The notes under the pieces: model-generated
What the model saw: the letters and a program-made list of their open reading frames with translations, nothing else
What the model was told of the DNA's origin: nothing
Database searches by the model: none
Position numbers and translations under genes: made by a program
From: Candidatus Poribacteria bacterium
GTDB taxonomy: Bacteria; Poribacteria; WGA-4E; WGA-3G
Direction: 5' to 3'
Assembly: GCA_009842375.1 (NCBI GenBank)
Contig: VYFM01000397.1
Span: 1-7,087, forward strand
DNA length: 7,087 bases
Shown here: piece after piece, positions 1 through 6,078 of the stretch
Numbering within the stretch: the stretch's first letter is position 1
Layout of the letters: each line of letters begins with the position of its first letter

Positions 1-15
1 CACGATTTCTCCTTT
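1..15 (-). promoter_or_regulatory. Shine-Dalgarno and GTG start of the next downstream gene
   Basis: On the minus strand a strong ribosome-binding site, AAAGGAG (15-9), is followed by a 5-base spacer and a GTG at 3-1. This sits 33 bases after the stop codon of the tail-tip gene, so the next gene of the same operon probably starts here and runs off the left edge. Only its start codon is visible, so its product is unknown. In this position one would expect a tail-fibre, fibre-chaperone or lysis gene, but that is inference from phage gene order. Confidence 0.6.
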
Positions 16-48
16 CAAATCAAAATTCTATGAGTTTGCCGCCGGACA

Positions 49-3000
49 CTATCTAATATAGGACAAAGATCGAGTGCCGGAACTCTCTTCGCATATGTGT
101 GGGCAAGATACAGAACCTGAACAGGTATCTGAACCCGTAAATCGCACCCTCACAGAATTGAAAAACGGGGATACGTCCTGGGTAGCGCCCGGCGTTCCGG
201 GATCTCCGGGATCTCCATCTTGGCCGTCAAACGCCTGCCTCGATATCGACCTGGGCGACGTAAACGGCCCCGGCACGGCCTGCCCGACCTGCGGGAATCC
301 CGGCGTCCTGCGCTGCGCCATCCAAAGATACTGTCCTGTGGACAAGGTGGGAGCCGCGTCCCGCCAGACGGACGAGGCTGAACCAACCAGCGTCAGCCGC
401 GCCGGCGCGGCCCATACTCTCCCCGCGCCTCCGCGGTCCCGCTCGGCCTTCCACAAGGTGCCGCTACCGGAAGGGATCGTAGGCGACCAAGTCCTGCCGT
501 CGACGGTGCCTCCGGTTCCCTCCGCCCAGGCGTTTGACGGCCGGGAATTGGCCGCCACGCTGTTACCGCCCCGGCTGAATACGGCTTCCTTTCCATGCGT
601 GATATAAGCGGCGATCCCGGGCGTGTCAAAGCCCCAGGTATCGGATGGATTCGCCGGCGGCGTGGTCGAGGAGGTGGTGGCAAAAATGAACTCGATGCCG
701 GCACCGTCCTCCCCGGAAGCCCCGGCCACCCCATCCTCACCGAAGGCGCTCACGACGACCGGGGCCAGCCAGGGATCGCTGACGGCCGCCCCCACGGCCG
801 TGCCCACCGGAATCTCCCTGGATGACTGCAGCCCGTACTTGTTTTCGGCCGTCACGCTCTGTGCTGCGTCGGTCCACTGCAGTCCCCCGGTCGTGCCGGG
901 TTGGTCAAACGGCCAGTCGTCGTCCGGTAGCTGATTGGCCGGCAGGGTCGGCGTGGGGGACACTGCATAGATGAATTCACGGTTGGGGATCGCCAGAATC
1001 CCCGTCAGGGATAGGGTGCCCCGCACCACGGCGGAAAGGTCCTTGTCTGTAGATATGGCCCGGGCCGCCAGGGCGTATTCGCCCTCGGGAATTTCCTCGG
1101 TTTCCCAAGGCGATGAAGTCAGGACGCCCTTGTGCGATGGCGTCATGGTGCCCCAATCCGGCACGAATTCGCCCTGGTGGCCGTCCGGGATCTCAAGGTG
1201 CCGGATCACGATCCCGGCCAAGTCCGGGTCGTCCGGCGGCGTCCAGTCGAAGCGCCGGACGCCGTTCTGGAGCTGCACGGCGGCAAAGTCAGTCGGGGCG
1301 TCGATATCGTACAGGCGGCCCGACAGGTTGAAGTCGATGCTTTCCCCCCGGGCGGGCACCAGGATCCCGTCATGGTAGGGGATCGCCGTGATCGTGATCG
1401 TGCCCCGGGGATCCTCGACCCACTCCGCCGAAATGTCGTCCCCCCGCAGCTCCTTCACCACGCGGACGGACCCGGCCGTGCCGCGCCCGACGCGAATCTG
1501 GCCGCCCTGCCACCGGCCCGCCACCGTCAGGGTCACGTCCACCACCAGGACGTTGCCCTGCCCGGCCCGCACCTGCCGCTTGACGGCGTTGATCGCGATC
1601 ACCCGGGGGACGCCCCGGGATATCGTAATGGCGGTCTCCGACTGCGCGGCGGCGGCGTAGTATTCCGGCCGCTCGTCGATGGCGACAATGTCCACGGTCC
1701 TGTCGTCTTTCGGATCAGTGGCGATGATCTTGACCCGCTTCAGCTCGGCGGCGGAATTGTAGAAGCGCCATAGAATGTCGAAGGGCGGGCCGTCAGCGTC
1801 CGGGGCCTTGGGCAGGGGATTGGCGAGCCTGACGCGGTTCGGCGCGCCGCCGTCCGTGATCCGGCTGACGTGCGGCTCGGCCCTGTCCGCCAGGCGCAGC
1901 ATCAGCCAGTTGCCGCCCTGGGAAAGCTCGATGTCCTGGTCCAGCTCGACGACGAAAGCGGTGCCGCCCTTGAGGTGGCCCATATTCTCGCCGCCCAGGA
2001 TCAGGGAGTGATTGACGTAGACCACGTTGCCGCGCCGCAGGGCCATCCCCTCGGCGGCCATTGACCAGGACATGCGCCTCCGGTGGTACTTGTGGCTGGC
2101 GGCCTGGAGCGCCGCCTCCCCTGCGGCCTGCGCCGCGTCGGTGACCCCGGACAGGGTGATCGTCTCGGGGTGCACCAGGTTCCCGGCCGCGCCAGGCACC
2201 CGCCGCCGGATGGAATTCCATTGCCAGTCCATCGACGGCTCGATGTAACGGACGATCACTTCATCCGCCAGCTTGCTGTCCACGTATTCCACCCCAAACG
2301 ATCCCAGGAGGATGTTGCCCGGGTGGACCATGGTCGTCGGGGTGAGGTTGGCCTGGTTGTAGACCACGCCGAACTTTCCCGTCAGCCAGGACGGGCTGGC
2401 GCGGCCGCAGCGGGCGATGATCCGCTGGATATCATCCACGCTCTGCTCCCGGTCTATGACGTAGTTGCAGGTCAGGGCATTGGCCTGACACCAGGCCCCC
2501 CATGCCTTGATCCCACTATCGTCGATCCGGGCCAGCGTCAGGCCGCGCCCGGCGTCCAGGAGGCCGGACGTGTAGAAGCCCTGGGCGAACCAGCGGAATA
2601 TCCAGGCGGGGTTGCTAGTGGCCTGCGGAGCCGTCCAGCCGCTCCCGTCCCATGTCGGCACCTTCTGGCGGACGATGCCCGATATCCGGTCCAGGCGGCC
2701 TTGCAGGTGCGCGCTGGCCTTGAAGCGGATGCCGATCCGGTTCCGGCCCGCGTAGTCCCCCGTGTCCGGCTGGAAGGCCCGCAGGGCGGTATAGCTCACG
2801 TCGTCGTAGGTCCGCTCATCCTCCTTGGTCGCGTCGTCGGCGGCCTTGTCCACCGGGGCCGTGGTGCGCCGCACCTGGACGCGCCAGTCCCGCGTCGAGG
2901 GGAGGGCCACGGTCAACGTCCTGCGAAGCTGCGTCTGGGAATCGGAAGTCAGGGTCAGGCTTCCCCCGCTCGCCCAGGCCCCGCCGCCGCTCGGCTGGTA

Positions 3001-3918
3001 ACGGACTTCCACCGTTACGCTGTGCTCGACCGTCTCCCCTTCATCGTCGATCTTGAAAATCCGGCCCACGAAGTCGAGCTGTATCCTGTTGCAGTTCTCC
3101 GCCACGCGGCCCAGGCCGAAGGCCGTATCCGTCAGCACCCCGCCCTGGAGGGTGTCCACGTTGCCCGCGATGTTGGCCTTGATCTCCGCTTCGGTGCGGA
3201 ATATCTGCACGTCGCTGCCGAAGTCCGCCAGCGGCGTCGGCCCCATCCGCAGGTCGTCTATCTCCAGGTCGCCCAGGCCGAAGTCGTAAATGCCGTGCAG
3301 GTACTGCTCATCGTCCTCGAAGGTCGTATATTCGGCGGCGGCAATGTCGGGGAATACCCGATGGCTCCCAAGGACTAGCAGGAGGGGGGCGTACAGCCGC
3401 GCCCGGTTGCCGCCGCCCGCCAGGGAATAGACCGGGGTGGACCTATCCCCCCCCGGCGCGTCCAGGCGGGGCTGCTCGGGCGGCACGATGGCGTTGATCA
3501 GGAGCGATCCCGCCACCAGCACCCCGGCGGACACCACCGTGGCCGCCAAGCTCCCGGCCGCCAGTCCGAGCGCACCGGGCAGGAATACCGAAGCGGCCAC
3601 CACCGCTATCGACAGGAGCTGGCGCAATATCTTCCCGCTGCCCCCGCGCCCGTCGTGCATGTCGGCCTGCACCGTGACGATCCGATCCCGCGTTGTCAGG
3701 ACGCGGGCCGGGATCAGCTCGGCGGGGACTTCCACCCCGTCGATCCACGCCCGCACCGGGCGGCCGGCCAGGTTTTCCCGGTGGCATATTTCTCCGATGG
3801 TCTGGCCTTCCCGGCCTACCGCCAGACGCCGCCCCTCGGCCGTCAGGGGGTGGGGCCACAGATCCACCGTGACGAGCTGGCGATCCTCCGGGATCCGTTT
3901 TGGATCTTCTAGAGCCAA
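49..3918 (-). CDS. TipJ-type phage tail-tip / host-specificity protein (lambda J-like)
   Basis: Large tail-tip protein of 1289 residues that probably closes the distal end of a siphovirus tail and contacts the host receptor. The open frame extends to 4287, but its first 123 codons read as a shadow of the NlpC gene, with Arg/Gly/Pro-rich nonsense. I place the start at TTG 3918-3916, eight bases after GGAGGGG (3933-3927), overlapping the NlpC stop by 10 bases. Layout by residue: 15-90 small N-terminal domain; 97-146 Ala/Val/Leu-rich hydrophobic stretch, as in lambda gpI; about 150-870 J-like core; about 875-970 fibronectin-III-like domain (RFDWTPPDDPDLAG); 980-1246 two related fibre modules, each ending in Gly-X-Y triplets (1060-1074 and 1232-1246); 1247-1289 a short Cys-containing tail. 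Lambda J is about 1130 residues, so the size fits. TipJ is a family-level call from recognition, not a database search. Confidence 0.85.
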   Translation of the reverse strand: MALEDPKRIPEDRQLVTVDLWPHPLTAEGRRLAVGREGQTIGEICHRENLAGRPVRAWIDGVEVPAELIPARVLTTRDRIVTVQADMHDGRGGSGKILRQLLSIAVVAASVFLPGALGLAAGSLAATVVSAGVLVAGSLLINAIVPPEQPRLDAPGGDRSTPVYSLAGGGNRARLYAPLLLVLGSHRVFPDIAAAEYTTFEDDEQYLHGIYDFGLGDLEIDDLRMGPTPLADFGSDVQIFRTEAEIKANIAGNVDTLQGGVLTDTAFGLGRVAENCNRIQLDFVGRIFKIDDEGETVEHSVTVEVRYQPSGGGAWASGGSLTLTSDSQTQLRRTLTVALPSTRDWRVQVRRTTAPVDKAADDATKEDERTYDDVSYTALRAFQPDTGDYAGRNRIGIRFKASAHLQGRLDRISGIVRQKVPTWDGSGWTAPQATSNPAWIFRWFAQGFYTSGLLDAGRGLTLARIDDSGIKAWGAWCQANALTCNYVIDREQSVDDIQRIIARCGRASPSWLTGKFGVVYNQANLTPTTMVHPGNILLGSFGVEYVDSKLADEVIVRYIEPSMDWQWNSIRRRVPGAAGNLVHPETITLSGVTDAAQAAGEAALQAASHKYHRRRMSWSMAAEGMALRRGNVVYVNHSLILGGENMGHLKGGTAFVVELDQDIELSQGGNWLMLRLADRAEPHVSRITDGGAPNRVRLANPLPKAPDADGPPFDILWRFYNSAAELKRVKIIATDPKDDRTVDIVAIDERPEYYAAAAQSETAITISRGVPRVIAINAVKRQVRAGQGNVLVVDVTLTVAGRWQGGQIRVGRGTAGSVRVVKELRGDDISAEWVEDPRGTITITAIPYHDGILVPARGESIDFNLSGRLYDIDAPTDFAAVQLQNGVRRFDWTPPDDPDLAGIVIRHLEIPDGHQGEFVPDWGTMTPSHKGVLTSSPWETEEIPEGEYALAARAISTDKDLSAVVRGTLSLTGILAIPNREFIYAVSPTPTLPANQLPDDDWPFDQPGTTGGLQWTDAAQSVTAENKYGLQSSREIPVGTAVGAAVSDPWLAPVVVSAFGEDGVAGASGEDGAGIEFIFATTSSTTPPANPSDTWGFDTPGIAAYITHGKEAVFSRGGNSVAANSRPSNAWAEGTGGTVDGRTWSPTIPSGSGTLWKAERDRGGAGRVWAAPARLTLVGSASSVWRDAAPTLSTGQYLWMAQRRTPGFPQVGQAVPGPFTSPRSISRQAFDGQDGDPGDPGTPGATQDVSPFFNSVRVRFTGSDTCSGSVSCPHICEESSGTRSLSYIR

Positions 3919-4316
3919 CGGTAATACCCCTCCACCGTCCAGCCGTGATCCTCGATGGTCGCCGCCGGAAAGCGGACGCCGCCCATGACTTCCACGCAGT
4001 GCATGACGAAGATTTCCCCGCTGATGATCGCCACGACGCCGACATGGTATCCGGGGATGCGGGTGCCGCGGGGCTTGAGCAATACGCCGTCCCCGTCCAC
4101 CGGGGAACTCTGTATCGGATCGGCCGCGATCCCGCCCAGGGCGGCGATATCCCTGGCCATGATCCGCACGTTTTCTCCCCGGTGCCGGGCGGGGATCTTC
4201 AGCTCCCGACCGAAGTCCGTAGCCATGACTTCCTGGACAAAATCCAGGCAGTCGTATTCGCCCGGCCGGAACGTCGTGCCGAGCCATTTATCAGACCAGT
4301 GCGCCCCGAATTCCAT
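3909..4316 (-). CDS. NlpC/P60-type phage tail assembly protein (lambda K-like)
   Basis: A 135-residue protein that reads as a compact NlpC/P60 cysteine peptidase domain. The catalytic cysteine is probably C23 in EYDCLDFV, the histidine H91 in PGYHVGVVAI, and the third polar residue H106 in IFVMHC; their order and spacing match the family. In lambdoid tail operons such proteins (the C-terminal part of gpK) sit beside the tip protein J and are needed for tail-tip assembly. They may also cut peptidoglycan during DNA entry. Here the gene overlaps the TipJ start by 10 bases, which suggests translational coupling. It lacks the N-terminal JAB/Mov34-like domain found in full-length gpK. ATG 4316 is the only reasonable start because an in-frame TAA lies five codons upstream. 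The Shine-Dalgarno is weak (CGGG, nine or more bases away). Confidence 0.85.
   Translation of the reverse strand: MEFGAHWSDKWLGTTFRPGEYDCLDFVQEVMATDFGRELKIPARHRGENVRIMARDIAALGGIAADPIQSSPVDGDGVLLKPRGTRIPGYHVGVVAIISGEIFVMHCVEVMGGVRFPAATIEDHGWTVEGYYRWL
3927..3933 (-). promoter_or_regulatory. Shine-Dalgarno that decides the TTG start of the tail-tip gene
   Basis: GGAGGGG on the minus strand, eight bases before TTG 3918-3916 and inside the last codons of the NlpC gene. No ATG or GTG near the beginning of the homologous-looking sequence has a comparable site; the next in-frame GTG, in LVTVDL, has GGAGGA 16 bases away, which is too far. Confidence 0.7.
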
Positions 4317-4328
4317 GCCGATAACCCG

Positions 4329-4418
4329 TTAATCCGTTTGTCTTTTTTGGAATCCGGCGAGATCCCGGGTTCCGTAAGGGGTCAGCCGCGCCACAGGAGA
4401 TCGCTCAATACAGGGCAT
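4329..4418 (-). CDS. possible 29-residue micro-ORF before the NlpC gene
   Basis: ATG 4418 follows directly on the TAA (4421-4419) of the preceding micro-ORF, and the frame runs to TAA 4331-4329, 12 bases before the NlpC ATG. The peptide begins MPCIERSPVARLTPYG and ends QKRQTD. There is no clear Shine-Dalgarno and I recognise no family. If translated, it may simply hand ribosomes on to the weakly initiated NlpC gene. It could equally be chance reading of a non-coding gap. Confidence 0.2.
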   Translation of the reverse strand: MPCIERSPVARLTPYGTRDLAGFQKRQTD

Positions 4419-4481
4419 TTAAGGGGCCTTAGAAGCGATTTTCAAAACGGCACCATTGTCGCCGTTTTTAGTGATTGTCAT
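4419..4481 (-). CDS. possible 20-residue micro-ORF containing a hairpin
   Basis: ATG 4481 to TAA 4419, starting MTITKNGDNGAVLK. GGGA lies only three bases before the ATG, so initiation would be weak. The AAAACGGC/GCCGTTTT inverted repeat falls inside this frame. It could be the leftover N-terminus of a lost gene, a leader peptide, or chance. No family recognised. Confidence 0.2.
   Translation of the reverse strand: MTITKNGDNGAVLKIASKAP
4444..4468 (-). terminator. perfect 8-bp inverted repeat, possible weak intrinsic terminator or attenuator
   Basis: On the minus strand AAAACGGC, a 9-base loop and GCCGTTTT form a perfect 8-bp hairpin, extendable by a G-U pair. The GC core is CGGC/GCCG and the 3' arm ends in four T's. 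The mirror image on the plus strand ends in five T's, so it could work in either direction. It lies between the small-gene group and the tail-tip cassette, the only gap in the middle of the cluster, where a terminator or attenuator would be plausible. The U-tract is short, so termination would be inefficient. Confidence 0.35.
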
Positions 4482-4492
4482 ATTCCCAGGGC

Positions 4493-4531
4493 CTACTCTT
4501 CGGGGGTTTTATCTGTCTTTTTTTCGTTCAT
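4493..4531 (-). CDS. possible 12-residue micro-ORF coupled to the 81-residue gene
   Basis: The ATG at 4531-4529 overlaps the TGA of the upstream 81-residue gene (ATGA), and the frame runs MNEKKTDKTPEE to TAG 4495-4493. It may only be incidental, but the exact ATGA overlap repeats the arrangement at the start of the 81-residue gene (4773-4770). The A7 run here matches a slippery heptamer, yet a -1 shift meets TAA after two codons, so productive frameshifting is unlikely. Confidence 0.15.
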   Translation of the reverse strand: MNEKKTDKTPEE

Positions 4532-4773
4532 CGCCCCAGGCCCAGGCCCGCGAGGTTGCCTGACCAGGGGAGCCGGACGAGTGCCGTCTTCAGGGTGTTC
4601 AGTTCTTTGCCCTTGTCCGATATACGCTGCATCAGCTCTTTCCTGGGGCCTTCGTCCGGAGTGTTTTTCATCTCCCGGCGCAGGGCGTCGTAATGGGCTT
4701 CCATGGCCCGGATTTTCAGGATGACATCCCGGGCTGCGGAATCCGTCAGGGATAGCGTTCTTTGTTCGGTCAT
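4528..4773 (-). CDS. 81-residue coiled-coil protein, function unknown
   Basis: The start ATG at 4773 overlaps the TGA of the preceding 76-residue gene (ATGA) and has GAGG seven bases upstream, a classic coupled start. A longer open frame exists to 4908, but it overlaps the upstream gene in another frame and looks like its shadow. The product begins MTEQRTLSLTDSAARD. Residues about 12-65 are strongly helical with a heptad-like pattern (ARDVILKIRAMEAHYDALRRE, then a second helix around KELMQRISDKGKELNTLKTAL), followed by a short Gly/Leu-rich tail. No signal peptide or membrane segment is visible. I do not recognise a family. A small head, scaffold or accessory protein of the phage is possible but not shown. 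Confidence 0.6.
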   Translation of the reverse strand: MTEQRTLSLTDSAARDVILKIRAMEAHYDALRREMKNTPDEGPRKELMQRISDKGKELNTLKTALVRLPWSGNLAGLGLGR

Positions 4774-5000
4774 GGTTTTTCCTCGTCCGTCAAATCGTCC
4801 GGATCGAACATCCCACTGGGCCGGTGCACACTCTGCGAATAGCCGAGATAGGGGTCCGTCTCCGGATCCCGGTCCTGTATCCCGAAGTACCGCAGGGCAA
4901 CTTTCCACTGGCGTTCCCTTCGTGCCCGTAGTCCGTTCCTGCGGCGGGCGTTTTGGTGGTTTTCCTCATCCCATTTCCTTCGGCGTTCTTTATCGTCCAA
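4770..5000 (-). CDS. 76-residue highly charged small protein, function unknown
   Basis: The frame runs from TTG 5000 to TGA 4770 and is coupled to the next gene by ATGA. No ATG or GTG with a Shine-Dalgarno is available nearby, and TTG itself has no good site. Coding-like sequence continues 10 codons further up to an in-frame TAG, so the true start is uncertain. The first 30 residues are extremely basic and charged (DDKERRRKWDEENHQNARRR), the middle holds WKVALRYFGIQDRDPETDPYLG, and the end is acidic (DPDDLTDEEKP). This suggests a soluble, possibly nucleic-acid-binding or protein-binding peptide. Its TTG overlaps the TAA of a 47-residue ORF, which could supply ribosomes by re-initiation. No family recognised. 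Confidence 0.5.
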   Translation of the reverse strand: MDDKERRRKWDEENHQNARRRNGLRARRERQWKVALRYFGIQDRDPETDPYLGYSQSVHRPSGMFDPDDLTDEEKP

Positions 5001-5133
5001 TGGGGATTTGGCCCTTGTCGCCTTGGCGGGCTAGTCCAATTGAACGCCCAATAAGACGAACTCGGGGCTGACTTGCCGATTCCATCAGGATGTCCATGAC
5101 CCTATGGAGGAACGATGATCCTGACTTTTGCAT
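4990..5133 (-). CDS. possible 47-residue small ORF
   Basis: ATG 5133 to TAA 4990, ending across the TTG start of the 76-residue gene (overlap of 11 bases). Composition looks coding-like: a helical start (HRVMDILMESASQ) followed by a basic stretch (PRVRLIGRSIGLARQG). Internal ATGs at codons 13 and 17 are alternative starts; none has a strong Shine-Dalgarno. It fills most of the 152-base gap between the 119-residue gene and the 76-residue gene. I recognise no family, and it may be a degraded remnant of a longer gene. Confidence 0.3.
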   Translation of the reverse strand: MQKSGSSFLHRVMDILMESASQPRVRLIGRSIGLARQGDKGQIPIGR

Positions 5134-5152
5134 CGGCCATACATTGACTCGG

Positions 5153-5512
5153 TTATTCGCCCGCCTTCGCCAGAGCGGCTTTTGATTTCAGATACTGGTC
5201 CGGGGATACTCCCGCCACATGGCATATCGCCAGTTCCTGGGGGGAAATTTTCCCGGACGCCATGGCCGTTTTTATGGCCTCTTCTTTCCTGCCTTTCTCC
5301 AGCACTTTCTGAAAATTCAGATCCATGCCCTTATCGCCTGCCGTGCCGAGAAGGTACCAGACGCGGGCGGTAAGGCCGTCCTCGTCGCCCTTATTGAAAA
5401 TATCGGTCACCCCTCCCAAGCCGATGGCTTCCGCCGCCTTCTTTCGCGTCGCCGGGGAAGCGTTGTCCCATAGCTTCTGCATTTTTATCAGATCTGCTTT
5501 TTCGGGCTTCAT
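5153..5512 (-). CDS. 119-residue helical protein with phage protease/scaffold-like C-terminal motif, function unknown
   Basis: The start is ATG 5512, which overlaps the stop of the upstream gene (TGATG); a GTG one codon earlier (5515) is also possible. A G-rich run just upstream could act as ribosome-binding site, and translation is probably coupled. The protein is mostly helical and soluble, with no signal peptide or membrane segment. Residues 1-40 are Lys-rich (KLWDNASPATRKKAAEAIG), followed by a central YLLGTAGDKGMDLN stretch. Residues 89-113 read ISPQELAICHVAGVSPDQYL. This last motif resembles the closing helix-turn-helix-like segment seen at the C-terminus of Mu-like phage protease/scaffold (I/Z) proteins, recognised from memory. 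The catalytic part of such proteases is absent. A small head-assembly or accessory role is a guess. Confidence 0.6.
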   Translation of the reverse strand: MKPEKADLIKMQKLWDNASPATRKKAAEAIGLGGVTDIFNKGDEDGLTARVWYLLGTAGDKGMDLNFQKVLEKGRKEEAIKTAMASGKISPQELAICHVAGVSPDQYLKSKAALAKAGE

Positions 5513-6078
5513 CACACACCCCCCCCGGGGATCACCTTCGTGTAAAGGTTCGTCAGATATGCGTCCATTTTCTCCGCATCATCCAGGCCCGGGAAATCCT
5601 GCATTTCGGCCCGGGCCGTGGCGACCTGCTCCGAGCTCGCCCCGGTGGCGCTTGCCACGGCGCGGTCCCGTTCCGTGACGGACGCCGGAAGATTGGTCTG
5701 CACGGAAGCGGAGGATCTCAAGGGCAATACGTTCGACGCCCGGGCCTGAGCTGCCGCTCGGGAATATGAGCGGCCGGCTTTAGCGGCTAAAATGGCCGTT
5801 TCGATCCGCACGAACGTATCCAGCCCGGGCAGCCCGGGATCTCGGATCGCGTCCAGCACGGTTTCAGCCTCGATGACCGGCTTGCTTGCAGGTTTGCCAT
5901 TCGGACGCATATCCGGGGTGCTCCAGTTCGGCCCCCTCAGTTTCTTTTCCAGCTCCAGTTTCCAGGCGGCGGCCAGCTCAGCGGGGTTAGCATCCTTTGC
6001 GTTGGCCTCAGTGTATTTGGCTTGGTTTTCGTGCAGAAGAGTCTGCAGGTGTTGTTGCATGTAGGGGTCTTTGGTCAT
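5512..6078 (-). CDS. 188-residue phage-type protein of unknown function
   Basis: I choose ATG 6078, preceded by a weak GTGAG eight bases away; GTG 6090 is possible but has no Shine-Dalgarno. The N-terminus (MTKDPYMQQHLQTLLHE) is helical and charged. Around residues 50-70 a Pro/Asn-rich stretch (RGPNWSTPDMRPNGKPASK) looks flexible, and residues 85-115 form an Ala-rich helix. Residues 134-159 (VTERDRAVASATGASSEQVA) resemble a motif in the next gene's product. The end, after LYTKVIPGGGV, lies on a C8/G8 homopolymer. No catalytic motif, signal peptide or membrane segment is visible. The first 71 bases overlap the end of the transposase-like frame, which suggests that frame's end is not original. 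It may be a structural or scaffold-related protein of the phage. Confidence 0.6.
   Translation of the reverse strand: MTKDPYMQQHLQTLLHENQAKYTEANAKDANPAELAAAWKLELEKKLRGPNWSTPDMRPNGKPASKPVIEAETVLDAIRDPGLPGLDTFVRIETAILAAKAGRSYSRAAAQARASNVLPLRSSASVQTNLPASVTERDRAVASATGASSEQVATARAEMQDFPGLDDAEKMDAYLTNLYTKVIPGGGV

Noticed and set aside
107..129. GATAC...GTATC inverted repeat around CCTGAACAGG, resembling a LexA-type or repressor operator
   Set aside because: It is inside the coding end of the tail-tip gene, with only 5-bp outer arms and no promoter near it; it is also on the far side from the regulator gene.
49..180. Variable region of a diversity-generating retroelement at the end of the tip gene
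   Set aside because: No template repeat, no reverse transcriptase and no similar second copy of this segment is present in the window; sequence to the left would be needed to revisit it.
2083..3378. 431-codon open frame on the plus strand
   Set aside because: It lies wholly antisense to the tail-tip gene, is Arg/Gly/Ala/Val-rich with no recognisable domain, and is the usual shadow of a long high-G+C gene.
4518..4529. A AAA AAG slippery heptamer on the minus strand, as used in tail-chaperone or dnaX frameshifting
   Set aside because: A -1 shift there reaches TAA after two codons and the host frame is only 12 codons, so no extended product would result.
3900..4724. 274-codon open frame on the plus strand across the NlpC gene and the gap
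   Set aside because: Antisense to NlpC, whose catalytic motifs are clear; the plus-strand product shows no family features and changes character across the gap.
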